Shown: in pieces, positions 23,793-36,642 of the stretch
How positions within the stretch are numbered: the first letter of the stretch is position 1
Layout of the letters: each line of letters starts with the position of its first letter
Assembly: GCA_963921425.1 (NCBI GenBank)
Contig: OY992832.1
Location: forward strand, 19,938,835 to 20,002,834
Origin: Dryas octopetala
Lineage: Eukaryota; Streptophyta; Magnoliopsida; Rosales; Rosaceae
Direction: 5' to 3'
DNA: 64,000 nt
Notes under the pieces: model-generated
Told to the model about the DNA's origin: nothing
Databases searched by the model: none
Seen by the model: only the letters and a program-made list of their open reading frames with translations
Made by a program: the position numbers and the translations under genes

Positions 23793-26449
23793 AGGGTTTT
23801 GCTTTCTTTACAATAAAATTCATAAATAAAAACAAAATGAAAATAACAATTAAGCGCTAAGTGGCCCAATTTCTTTGAGGCCCAGATATAAGATCTTAGC
23901 CCATACATTTACATTTGTATTGGGCTGAGACCTGCTTTGCCAAAGCCCATTGGAGATCAAACAAACTGAATTCATATGGGTCTAACCGTCTAACCATTAG
24001 CATTTTTTTGCTTACTAGCCTTGCCTCTTGACACGTGTTCTTGCGCGGCCCTGAGCTACGAGCCTACGACCACTCTTCTCTTTTTCATGATCTTTGAGGG
24101 CCAAGAGGATTTTTCTATTGTACAATTAAGACTCTTTGTAGGCGGATGCTATTCGACCACCTTTTATTGTTGAGTTGACTATCATAATATATTTTAGATA
24201 AATTTTTTTTATTTTATATTTTCTTGCAAGAATTATGAAATTACCCAGACTTATTCGATAGCATACTACTGAAATATACTAAGGAATACGACAGCTTACG
24301 ACTGATTAGAATGACAATGTTTGACAGAATATTGTCGAATGTCTTTTTCATTTCCATTCGAAGGTTACTTATTAAAAACTTCGTTAATGTTCAGCAGTTA
24401 AATGTCGAATAATCACAAATATTTCGACAGACAAGTGTCAAATAATCTGACGAATAAAATTAAATTTTTTTATTTAAAAGATAAAATTAGAATTTAAAAA
24501 TAAAGTGGTCAATTCAGAGCGTGAGCCTTCTTTATATTAGAAAGATAATTAAATAGAGTGAGGTTCGCCTTGGATGGGCCATCAAAGACGACCACCTGAT
24601 CCACCACACCAAATAGGGTCCAAATTTTTCTATTTTAATTATATGTATATGAAACAAATTTATCAAAATGACAAAAATTATTGTAGTTGTAGAAATACAC
24701 TTTTAAAGAAACCCAATTTTTTTTTTTTTTTTTTTTTCTGTAGGAGGCCCATTTCTCTTTTGTAAGAATCCGAGAGCAATTTTAATAATTAAAAAACACT
24801 AAGAATTACACTTTATTTGTAATACTAATTTTTTTTTTTTAAAGCCGTTAATAATGAAGGGTGAGAATTTTTTTTTGGGCAATTGCAACTGTAACGATTA
24901 CGGTTAATACAGTAAATTGCAACTGCAATTACAATTAATGTCAACTATTATAGTTAATTGTAACTACACACTAACACACACGTAGTAGGATTCTGTCTTT
25001 CAAGTTACAAAACCCAATCTTGTGTCTTGAAGGTTTAATTAATTTTTTTTTAGAAAATTAGGATTAAATACTAAATATCAGTAAGACATTAATTTTTTGT
25101 AGTTTAGGTACTAATTTAGAGCAAGACATTTTGGATTAGATTACAAATCTATACGAAATGTGAATTTTTTTAATACCAATCACTCGAGCAAAGTGCTGAG
25201 TGTTCGGTAGTTTTTCATTTATTTTTTTTTTTTTTAGTTTGGTTTATAACTATGACTATTTGACAATCAGTTGTGACGGTATGTAATTCATAAAAATTCA
25301 AAGTTTATAAGGGTTTAATGCTTGATATAGGCTTGAGGGATGAAGTCCTACAAACTAAAGACTAAACATTAAAATTTAAGCCTCACAAACACTAGAAAAA
25401 CAAAAAATTAGTAAAACAGTTGTGACTATTGTATAGTTACAATTGAGTTTGTGAACTAAAAAAAAAAAGGTTTCTCCTGAGCAGTTGGTAGAATCCCGTT
25501 TTGTAAATTTGATACCTAAACTAAAATTTAATATTTAAAAGTTGAATGTTATAAAATTTTGATAGTTAAAATAAAAAAAATATTGAAATTTGATACTTAA
25601 AATTAACATACCTACTTTTTCATAAATTGTAAAACTACGAGGGTGTACACAAAAATCTCATCGTAGATTTTGCTTCAAGCCTCCAAAACTCAATACCAAC
25701 CTTGAAGAGATTGATTACTGGTAGAGTTACAAATCTAGACAAGGAGAGACACCTCAAATTAATAGAGAGTCGAACAAGATAAATTGAGAAAATGAAGAGG
25801 ATGCTTAGGGACTTGAGTTATTTTTAGTCATTACTATTGAAATAAAACGTATATTCCTTAACTTTTTTTTGACAAACTATTGATCCAGTGATACTTCTTT
25901 CTATTTTATCCTTTTTTATCTTTTGTTCGTAAGAGTTTCAAAATTTGAATAACGTTTGAATCCCTTTGTTATACACTTATACATCACTAAAATCCTCTAA
26001 CAAATAAAGTCTCTCCTACATATTCTTTTGTTGGGCCCAGCCCATTGTAACTCAGCAGCTTGCTTGCCGTCTCGGCTCTTGGGTACTTCAGTAACTGTCA
26101 CGTATTTTTTACGTGTTTGGTTCCATAAAGAATTCTACTTCCACTGTCATATTCATTCAAAAAAAACCAGATACTCTCAAGATTACACCAGAATTTTGAT
26201 GGGTGTTCTTCTAAACTCTTTTTAAACCGTCTTCCTAATCAAAGATTACACTAGAATTTGCCGACCCTGAATGTTATCAGGTAAAATTTGGAACTTCAAA
26301 AGCTTCTGCTTCCTTTTCTTCAGGCTCAAGTAATCGACAGATTTTCTGTTTTATTCAGTGCCTTCTTGTAATTATGTTAATGGTTGAATATATGTTTGAT
26401 CTTCTCTCTTTTTCTGTTTGATTGCTTTCTCTCAGTTGTTGGGTTTGCT
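23793..26449. other. Intergenic DNA between TIC100 and the demethylase gene
   Basis: The two genes are divergently oriented, so this holds both promoters. The part at about 25030-25610 is AT-rich and repeat-like, with ACTAAA/TTTAGT ends and CAGTTGTGACTAT motifs recalling element C. A TCTCTCAG acceptor-like site at 26427-26434, just upstream of the demethylase start, suggests a 5'-UTR intron. No gene is seen. Confidence 0.5.
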
Positions 26450-29400
26450 ATGTCGGAACTAAAGGTTTACAAGAGGAGAGAGCCTGTTTCCAAAGGCTAT
26501 GCCATGGAAGCTGAAGAGGGGCAGAAGCAGAGTTTCTGGGCCCCGGAGACCCCTACAAAGCCTAGGTCAAGGAGGCCACTGAAACCATATGTTAGAAGAC
26601 AATTCAAGAACAAACCGAGACATTGTTCATTGATCAGTGACTCACAAATTGAGGATTCTACTGGGTTTTCTATGTGTTCTGCTGCTACAAGTTTCTCAGA
26701 GGAAAACAAACGCTTACATAACCCAATTGCAGGTGTAATAGGAGACACAAATTTGGCTTCTAATGGGCTTTCTATTTGTTCTACTGCTACAAGTCTTTCA
26801 GAGGAAAACAAAGGCTTGAATGACTCAATTTCAGCATTGCCCACAAAGGAGAATGTACAGAATTGCAGTGGAAAAAGAGACACAAATTTGGGTTCTGTGG
26901 GCTTAGATTTAAATAAGAGTGTGTGGAAGTCAGAGGCATTTGCTGGTTCTTGTTTTATGGAAGGATTTGAAGCATATTTGGCAGCAGAACAGGTCACAAT
27001 TAATGGGGAAGAGTTCTTGAACATGAAAATAGCAACTCCTCCAACCCCTCAGTCATTATCTCCCAATGAAACAAACAATAAGGGAACCTTTGAAAAGATG
27101 GACACATGTTTCATTCCAGTTGTGCAATCTCATGTTGGTGAAGAGACTCTGCAGGAGCCAGTTGAAGATATGTTGCCGGGTCTAAAGCAGCAGAGTGGTA
27201 ATTCCATGTCACAATGTAAGTCATGTTAAGAGCTGAATGCTCTCACTTTTCTTGTGGCTTTTCATTTAACAGTTTGTTTTTATTGATTGTTCTGGAACTG
27301 GATTTATTTATTTACTTTTTTCAACCTGTATCCATTATTCAATTAGAGGAATAGGAATATAGGATGCTGTCCTGCTTTACTGATTTTGGCATAACTTGTG
27401 GGAATTAGAATGTATCCATTCAACCTGTATCATAGCTATTGCAATTTCAGATGGTATTACATTCTTAAATCCTTTCAATTCTTATTGATAATAATGATAG
27501 TGTATTTGACTGCAGATGATCAAAAAACTCAGGAACATTTTAGGTCAGAGAGTGTAGTCTATCATACAGAGAATGAGCATCGGAAATTCAAAGCTGCAAA
27601 CTGTATTGTTGGCTCAGAATTGCCTACCACTTCAAGCGTACCACATACTAAGAATAATCTGAAAAGAAGACCAGATGGAGGTACAGATTTGAACAAAAGA
27701 CCACAGAAGAGACTGAAGAAGAAAGTACATAGGCCGAAAATTGTTGGTATAGGCAAACCTAGAAGAGCTCTGGAACCTAAGACGCCAAAGAAAGCAGCAC
27801 CAAAGCGTGCTCCTTCAAAACCAAAGACTTCAAAACCAAAAACACCAAAGCCTGCAACTTCCAAGAAAAATATACATAGGGCAAATCTAAACATTGAGAT
27901 GGAAAAGCATTCAAACGATGAAAGCGCCATCCTATTAGTCACTCATCCGCAAGGACTTGGAACTGGTTGTCAAAAACTTGATTCAAAAGGCAGTGATCAC
28001 ATCCAGACTGATTTCCAACATAATGCATTGCAGGCTTACCAGGGAACATTCCATGCAAATCAATATCTCAATTGTAGCAGAAATATAGGACTGGATTTTC
28101 CAAAGATGTGCCGGAAACAAAGGACGAGGAGGAGGAAATGGGAGGTACACAGATGGTCAAGAATAGCAAGTGAGTTATATGAGAATGCAAGCCATGATAC
28201 ACTGAGACATACTAACAACAAAAACCAGGGAAGGCTTCCATACCAAACAACAAAAACCAGAGATCTAATTGATGAACTGCAATCACTAATTAAGACCAAG
28301 AAGAAGAGATCAAAGGGGTATGCACAGAGGCGTGACTTAGCAGGTATAACTGCAACTACAATTTGCAACCAGTCACCAAGAATCTATCTCAAAGAAACAG
28401 TTAGTGAGAATTTTCAGATGCCCGACCTTAATGGGGATGCTCTATTTGCAAATGAAAATGTAGGGAGCTTGACAGAGAAATGGACTAAGTTGAGACCTTC
28501 CCTTGTCAGTACAGAGCTTCAAACTGGTGAACTTCTCAGAAAAACTGTTGGTGTAAGGCAAAAAATTGAGAATTTTCAGAGGCTCGACCTTAATGAGGAT
28601 GCTTTATTTGAAAATGAAAAAGGAGAGAGGTTGACTGAGAAATGGACTGAGATTAGGCCTTCCCTTGTCAGTATAGAGCTTCACAATGGTGAACTTATCA
28701 GAGAAACAGTTGTTCATGAAATGCAAAAAATTGAGAATTTCCAGAGGCCCGACCTTAATGAGAAATGGACTGAGATTGGACCTTCCCTTGTCAATACAAA
28801 CCTTCACAATGGTCAAAGTGAAGGAAGTCCATTGGAGCATGAGGGTCCTTGCTTCACCAACTCAAGAGGTAATCATGTTTGGCATAAAGCTCTTCTTTTT
28901 TCCTTTATTTTTTTTTAAAGTAGCACATGCCACTTCAATTTTAATTCTTGATTACTTTAGTAACCTTACACTGAGAATTTATTTGCAGAATATAAAGAAG
29001 GGCAGGTAGAAGAAAGGTTGCCTGAGATCTTTAATAACAATAAAACTGACAAATCAATAGGTACTTTGGTAGTGATTATTTTTCATTTCAAGAAGCAGAT
29101 GCATAAGTCACATTAAATCATTTTGTAAGCTCTATATTGCATTTGATGCAGATTCATGGGGAGACACTATCAGTTTGGCTGTACAAAAAAGTCCGCACAT
29201 CAACCATAGCGGTAACCACCTAGAGCAAGACCAATATGCACATGTTCCCAGCAACGAACATGGCATACTAGTTTCCTATCAAGGACCAAAGCATCATCAG
29301 TCCAAAAAGAAAAAGAAAAAAGGACAACAGCATCAGGATGCACATGGTCCTCACGGAGGGATTGGCATACTAACCAAATACAAGGGTCGCAAAAAGCCTA

Positions 29401-32400
29401 AAGAACTTAGCCCAGAGCATGAAGAACTGGCTTTGTCATGGAGGCTTCAATTGAAAGACACAGTTAATGAGCGTCAAGGGAAAGAAGATGACGAGGAATG
29501 GTGGAAGAATGAAAGAGAAGTCTTTTGTGGACGGATAGGTTTACTTATATCTCGTATGCATATAATTCAAGGTACAACCTTACTAGCAATGTGATCCTAG
29601 CTAATACTTGCTATAAATGTTGCATAGAATTCTAACATAAAATTATAATCTGAGCAGGAAATAGACAGTTTTCACCATGGAAAGGTTCTGTGGTGGACTC
29701 AATTGTTGGAGTTTTCTTAACACAAAATGTGTCTGATCATCTTTCAAGGTAACTTAAAATTTGATCAACTAGATTTTGGAGGGTCATAATGAGACTATTA
29801 ACTTAATATTCTTTTCTATAGCTCTGCCTTCATGTCACTTGCTGCCAAATTCCCCCTTCAAGCCAATCAAAATTCAAGTAACATTATTTCCATTGTGCCA
29901 ATATCTGATGAGGAGTCAAGTTCTGACAAACCAAATGACCTTGAAGGAGGGTGTAGTATAGTGTTGTATAATCCAAAAGTTGAGCAGAAAATATCAACAA
30001 AAGTTGATTCAGTAGGCATGTGTAATCTGCCACCAAAAATTTGCATGCAGCCACCTAATGATGCCAACAACTTGAACCAGAAAAATCAAAGTGGGAAGAA
30101 TAAGAAGGCTATAATGAAGGCTAAAACTGACTGGGATTGTTTGAGGAGGATCTATTCTAGGAAGGGTGAAAGAAATAGAAATCACATGGATTCAGTAGAC
30201 TGGGAGGCAGTTAGACAAGCAAAAGAAGAAGTGATTGCTGATACTATCAAAGGACGTGGCCAACATAATATCATTGCAGGACGACTCAAGGTAAGAACAA
30301 GTTTATTCCTATTACAATATTTTGGTTCAAAAAATTGTATAATATTTTCCTATGCATGGAATTAGCACTTTTAAAAGTTAAAAACTTTTACTCGCTGTTT
30401 CAGAATTTGATTGACAAATTTCAAAATTTAACTACTTTTTTTCTCTGTTGCAGAAGTTTCTTAACCAAGTGCATGAAGACCATAAACAAATAGACCTCGA
30501 GTGGTTGAGAAATACCCCACCTGAGACAGTAACGTAAGCATACATTTACAATACAAATACTTAAATGTTTCTCTTATTTAATTCTAGTTATACCAATTTT
30601 TCAAAGTTTGATCATTCAATCACCAATACTTGTAGGAAATACCTAAGAGAGATTGAGGGTATTGGCTTGAAAAGCATAGAGTGTGTGCGACTTTTGGCAC
30701 TACAACATGTAGCTTTCCCGGTATGACTTAAACGAGCATTTTGGTCCCTTACAACTGCAAGCTATGTTTTAATAAATTTTAAAAAATTTCTTATTTTCTA
30801 TTAGGTGGATGTAAATGTAGGTCGAATAGCCATTCGTCTAGGTTGGGTTCCTATTCAACCATTACCTGAAGATCTCCAAATACATCTATTACAACTGTAA
30901 GTATAAAATTTACTAACAAGACATATCACTCACTTGTATTTCCAACTAACTATATAATATTTATGTGTAGGATGCCTGTGTTGGATAACATTCAGAAGTA
31001 TCTTTGGCCACGACTACAGACCTTGGATCCGTTAACATTGTAATTCCCAAATTTCCCTTAAGATTATTTGCATTTTATGAAATCCCCCTGTATTAAATTA
31101 AACTTGTACTCATTTTAGTATATTATGTAAACAGGTATGAGCTACATTATCAAATGATAACCTTTGGAAAGGTACGTATATCTCTTTGAAATATATATAT
31201 TTGAAGCAGCAAGGTGACCTTTTTTCAATTTGTGAGAAGAAAACTCTAAATTAAAAAATTCTAAATTATGGCAATTTATGCAGGTTTATTGCACCAAGAA
31301 ATCTCCAAATTGCAATTCTTGTCCAATGAAAGGAGAGTGCAGACACTATGCCAGTGCATTTGCAAGGTTTTCTTCAAATTCTTAAAACATTGAAATTTGG
31401 CAACACATGATTTAGGATGTCAATTCACTAAACATTTGAAAATGTAAATTTGGATGTTGCATGTGTTCATAGATTATTGAAACTAAAAAAATAAAGATAG
31501 TAATTAACAATATAATCAAATGTTTTATTATGAAATATTATTAGTTTCTTGCTTATGTCCATTGGAAACCTTTTCAGAGACACTAATGTACACGTTTGAT
31601 GCAGTGCAAGGCTTGCCTTACCAGGGCCAACAAAGAAGCCAAGTTCAACAAAGAAAGGTGAGGGTAGTTCAGATGCTATTGTGGCTTTTGAGGCACTCAG
31701 TCGAATATCACAATCCTTTCATGAGGCCAAACCATCAGAATATCAAACGAAGACATGTGAGCCTATCATTGAAGAACCATCATCGCCACAACCCGAATTT
31801 ACAGAATTACCAGACATTGAAGATCTCTTTCTTGATGATCCTAATACTATTCCAACCTTTCAACTCAATGGTGAAAAGTTGTTGGCCACTTTAGAATTAC
31901 CATCATCGCCTAAACCCGAATCTACAGAATTACCATCTACAGAATTACCAGACATTGAAGATCTTTGTCTTAATGATCATAAGGATATTTCAACCATTCA
32001 ACCCAGCAGTGAAAAGTTCTTGGAAACTTTAGAGCCATATATGAATGTGTTTCGAGCCAATGGTCTGTTGGATGTATTATTTTCTTCAGGAGATAGTTCC
32101 ATACCTGTTCCCAAACTGAAGCATGTTGGCCGTTTAAGGACAAAGCACCTAGTGTAAGTTGGCCTTCCATTAATTTAAAGAAAATTTCATGTATCAGTAA
32201 AATGTATTAACTTAAGAATGCATCACTTTATTAACATAGTATTACAGTGCAATATATACATATTTATGTGTGTGTATTAAAGGTAGTTTGGTTTCCAATA
32301 AAACTTGACCTGAATTGGTGTGCATTGATGCAGCTATGTACTTCCAGATGATCATCCCCTATTGGCAGCGGTAAGTCAGCTATTCTTTTACTGTGCAAGA

Positions 32401-34483
32401 ACTTGTATCTGCATGGTTGTATATGAACTTGGTTTCTGAAAATATGAATGTCACAGTCACAGCTAGACAGAAGAGACGCTGATGATCCATGTCAATACCT
32501 TCTTGCTATATGGACATCAGGTACCACATGACTTCCAGAAAACATATTGTACAATTGTAAAGTGTTCAGAAGTGGTAGATATCATGTTTGGATATGTCTT
32601 TTAATCAATTATTTGTGGAAATGTGAACATCAGACGAAACTGCAAATTCTTCTCTACCACCAAAGCAAAAATGCAATTCCCAGGCATCCAGAGAACTGTG
32701 TAATTATGAGAACACATGCTTTTCGTGTAATAATCGTCCAGAAGAAGCTTCCGATAAAATTCGCGGAACAATTTTGGTGAGTAACAGCCAGGATCCACAA
32801 GCACTTACACTACTACAGTTGCAATAAATAGTGTAGACAATTATGCATAAGGACTTAATATATAATGATGCATGAACAGATACCCTGTCGAACAGCAATG
32901 AAGGGGAGCTTTCCACTCAACGGGACATACTTTCAAGTTAATGAGGTTAGTTTACTCAAAATTTCTTCAGTAATTTATATTATGTTTTCCAGAACATAAA
33001 ATCGGTGTTTTAGATCAAGCTACTGAGTAGAACAACACATGTATATCATCCCCTTGCAGGTATTTGCTGATCATGAATCCAGTAGACACCCAATTAACGT
33101 TCCTAGAGAATGGTTATGGAGACTAAAAAGGCGAGTTGCATACTTTGGATCCTCAACAACTTCAATTCTTAAAGGTAAATAAACCTTACACAAGATGAGT
33201 TGCACCTATTATATACATAGAGTGATTTTCTCATGTAAGACAGTTTGACATGTTATATTGCTAGGCTGTTAATTAAGAGCGTTGACAAATGCCAAACTCT
33301 ATGAGATTATCACTCTCTCTCTCTCTTTCCATATATATATATATGCATAGATTCAAACAAATGACTCAAAAATGTCTTCAAATGCAGGCTTATCAACCTT
33401 GGAAATTATGGAATGCTTTTGGAGAGGTTTGTAATTTCCATCCTGCTACTACTTAATAGAGGTTGTTGTAATTCTGAACTAATGGCTTCATAGTTAATAG
33501 GACAATTAAAAAATAATCACAAACGCCCAGGTACGTACATATAAAGGACTAGGTTATCGATCAATCACTTTCCTAGTAGTTTCAAATATAATTTATGAAA
33601 GAACATATATCCAACCCTTTTTAATTCATAAACAAGCTAAGGTCAAGACATAAATTAGTTAAATTAAAAGAGCAAAACTCATTCTTAACAAACTTTTAAA
33701 CCAAAAACCATAACGATCTTTTAATTCTTAACAAACCTCAAAAATACGTATATTCGATCTAATAGTTTTATTGCCAATTTAGTACTTGGAAAAAAACAAA
33801 ACCCCCTTTCTACTGCTGCAAAAACATCATCTTTAATGTTTTCCAACATGAGTGGTATGAGGAGAAATCCATCATATGTTATAGAGGTAGTGATGACAAC
33901 CAAGATAGCTTACATCATGTTATTAAGTTAAGTTCTACACATCAAGGTTGGAAAAAAAAAAAGTCTGAAAACAAAAAATGAAAGAAATGAATAAAAAGAT
34001 TGCTGGATGCAAACTTTGAAATAAATAATAAAAACATACAATAACGTACGACAATAACAGTCTCATAAAAGAGTAAAATTGTTCATGTTGGATGAGACAC
34101 TCAACCATACAAAGCCTATATTGATTCTCCACGCACCTTGTAAGTGTGGTACAAAAAACAAGTGATACTAGCTAGCTCATAAGTGAAATATAGTAGGAAC
34201 TATTTAAGGCTATTATCCAAATTACTTATATGTACTTTACGAAACACTCATTATATCAAGAAAGAGAAGAAAAAACATGAGCAAGCTAGCATGTACGTAC
34301 CACATGAAATTTAAGTTATTTAACAATCACACTAAATTATTGAATTCTTTACTTTCAGGTTTTATTTGTGTGAGAGCATTTGACCGGAGAACGCGTAACC
34401 CTAAACGTCTTCAAAAGAGATTCCACATTCCAACAGGCATGGCTGGAAAGAAAGGAAAACATAAAGAAGATGATGATGAGTAA
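26450..34483 (+). CDS. DML: DEMETER/ROS1-family 5-methylcytosine DNA glycosylase (DML)
   Basis: It removes 5-methylcytosine from nuclear DNA, starting base-excision demethylation. Twenty exons join in frame to 1584 codons: 26450-27215, 27516-28868, 28989-29060, 29152-29571, 29658-29748, 29822-30290, 30454-30533, 30636-30720, 30805-30896, 30971-31039, 31135-31171, 31284-31366, 31605-32153, 32334-32370, 32457-32520, 32634-32776, 32880-32945, 33060-33174, 33388-33426, 34359-34483. In order: a WAPETPTKP motif near the N-terminus; a Lys/Pro-rich basic tract in exon 2; the split glycosylase domain (FSPWKGSVVDS, LTQNVSDHLSSSAFMSLA); a helix-hairpin-helix with catalytic Lys about 1096 and Asp about 1114 (18 apart, as K953/D971 in ROS1); 4Fe-4S cysteines 1181, 1188, 1191 and 1197 (C-X6-C-X2-C-X5-C); and the family C-terminal domain ending CVRAFDRRTRNPK. 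ATG 26450 follows an intron-like acceptor; an in-frame upstream ATG at 26384 is less likely. Which DME/ROS1/DML subclade it belongs to is undecided. Exons 1, 2 and 13 carry internal repeats. Confidence 0.95.
28407..28840 (+). repeat. Three coding tandem repeats in demethylase exon 2
   Basis: Three units of about 54 codons begin near 28407, 28568 and 28733, each opening with ENFQ, continuing PDLN or LDLN and TEKWT, and ending with PSLV and GEL-type motifs. The third is shortened internally. They lie between the basic tract and the glycosylase domain. Confidence 0.9.
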
Positions 34484-35634
34484 AAGATGGTGATGCAAAT
34501 ACCAGTTGAGAAAGTATTCTTAAAAATATCGCATTGTGTATGGACACCTTACAAGTCTCTAGCATAACATGAGAGGCAAAAATTGGATGCACAAAGTGGA
34601 TTTCCATTACAATGGAAACTTATTTTTGTACTTAATGATCCAATTTTGTGAATCATCTATGACATAGACGTGGTATATATAGTTTTCACTAACAGAGAAG
34701 AGCCATTTAATTAAGTTTGCTGCTTCATCCTTACTTTTGCACTTGTCGGACCACAGATTATGTTCTGTCTTGAACCTTTTACAACATAGTTCTACCATCA
34801 CTTGTTTTGCCCAATTTGCGATTGTAAATTTGGAAAAATTTTAAAGTGCAAATTTGCATGTCATATAGTCATTTTTAACCTTTGGATTTGATGAATTCAC
34901 TTTTCCATACGATATAGGATTAAAATTTGTGAATCATTGAATCTGTTTGTATGACATACGAATCCACGCTATAAGTGAACTCATAAATTTGTTGGCTTTG
35001 AAAGAAATCAACCATGACCAAACTGTGGTCTGTTCTAAAATAAAGAATGCTAGTTTTGAATATTGATAGAAAGCATTGGTAGAGTGGAAGATGCAAAACA
35101 AAACCCAGATAGTGGCCGGGTAGATGAGATTTAATTTGTAGATTTACAAAACAAAACATACGGCCTTTACTAAAGTGAATCAAACCATGTGACATACCAA
35201 TTCAACCCATATTTATAAATTAAGCTTTTACTAAACATCCAATTCATTCTGGTTATAGTAAAATTTTAAGAGACTAGCAGATACCAATTTTTATAGAAGC
35301 ATTAGACAAGCAAATGTCATGGATCAAACTCCTTTTCCACGTGTCATTGACAATTTAGCGATTGCTAATAACTTTTCCATGGTTCATTACTTTTCTCTAT
35401 TTTCTAGATCCCAACATATATAGTTTACTAAAAGACAATGAGATCATTCACTTAATATTATTTTATACATGAACAAGAAACAATAAATGATATCAATGAA
35501 ACACTTCGCAATAGCCAATATTTATGATAAACCATAACATATACAATTCAGAAACATTCAAACAGATCAGATTGTACTATCTTCAATTAATGACAAGCAA
35601 AATAAGTAACTAAATGAAACTGCAATTACTTGCA
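34484..35634. other. Demethylase 3' region, no further gene
   Basis: AT-rich DNA with only short chance frames. It holds the demethylase 3' UTR and ends at the copia insertion site. Confidence 0.5.
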
Positions 35635-35639
35635 AGAAA

Positions 35640-36118
35640 TGTTAGACTATAATCACAGACATCAAAGAAATACATCTGCAGCCTAGAATAGATTAATCAT
35701 GAAAAGTATGAACTCCTACCTGATGCCATCGAGCAGCCTTGAGCAAACCTAGAGCAAGCCTTCTCCTCTCAACAGAATTCCTTAGCAGCTCAATATGGGA
35801 CTGAGTTCCTTTTGGCAAAAACGATACTGTGAGAGCAGGGACTTACTCCTATATATATGTGATGATCTGATTGGTGTCCTCCCATAAAGGAACTACTCAA
35901 TCCTAAACCAACACAGCTGCAGTATAGGAAATCCTTATTTATGTCCATATAGGATTCTAACACCCTACCTTCCAGGCCCTTAGTCCTTGTTATGATTGAA
36001 TCATAAATCATTAAGGACAACCGGATTAACCTAATATAGCCCTTTATCTTGAACTGCAAGTTTAGTTTCCTAGTTGTATCCAGATTTATCAATCATTAGT
36101 CCATTAGGATTTCTTACA
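35640..36118 (-). repeat. Copia-A 3' LTR
   Basis: 479 bp, starting TGTTAGACTA and ending TTCTTACA on the plus strand. Same length and apparently same sequence as 40345-40823. Confidence 0.95.
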
Positions 36119-36642
36119 TTCTCCCACTTGGACTAATGATCAATGAACAACTAGAACACCAATATAACAGAACAAGCACATCCTTAGTGATCACATATAA
36201 GCTATACCAGATTATAACCTGTAACATGATCTGAGAAATTGCCGAATTACATGGGACCATAGAAAAGTCTTGCAGTGCAGAAAAGGCAAGCATCCCATGA
36301 CCACCAATGCAAATCAAACAACTATATCAGTCATCTGAATGAACATTTAAACAATGTGCAGACTTTAAAATGATTCAAAAAACCAGAAGCACATCAGTCC
36401 ACTTTACTGATTCTAAATAGAATCTTCTTTAAATAAAACTTATTCCTTATCTGTAATTTCAATAAATTTGAATATCAACCAAATAACATGAACTGTATAT
36501 AGCAAATAACAATACTGACAAAATGATATTTCAACTGAAAAAGCATTAAACACCATATCTGCAAAAGTCAGTAACTGAAAACAGTTCATAACTAAACTTG
36601 AAATCAAAATAAAATTTTTTGAAACCAAAACATAAACTCCCA

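Noticed and set aside
26384..26449. Upstream in-frame ATG for the demethylase adding 22 codons
   Set aside because: The added stretch is hydrophobic, unlike the family, and contains an intron-acceptor-like TCTCTCAG, so it probably belongs to a 5'-UTR intron.
35790..36092. A 100-codon frame, repeated identically at 40495-40797
   Set aside because: It lies wholly in the copia-A LTRs in antisense of regulatory sequence; the repetition is the LTR pair, not a gene family.
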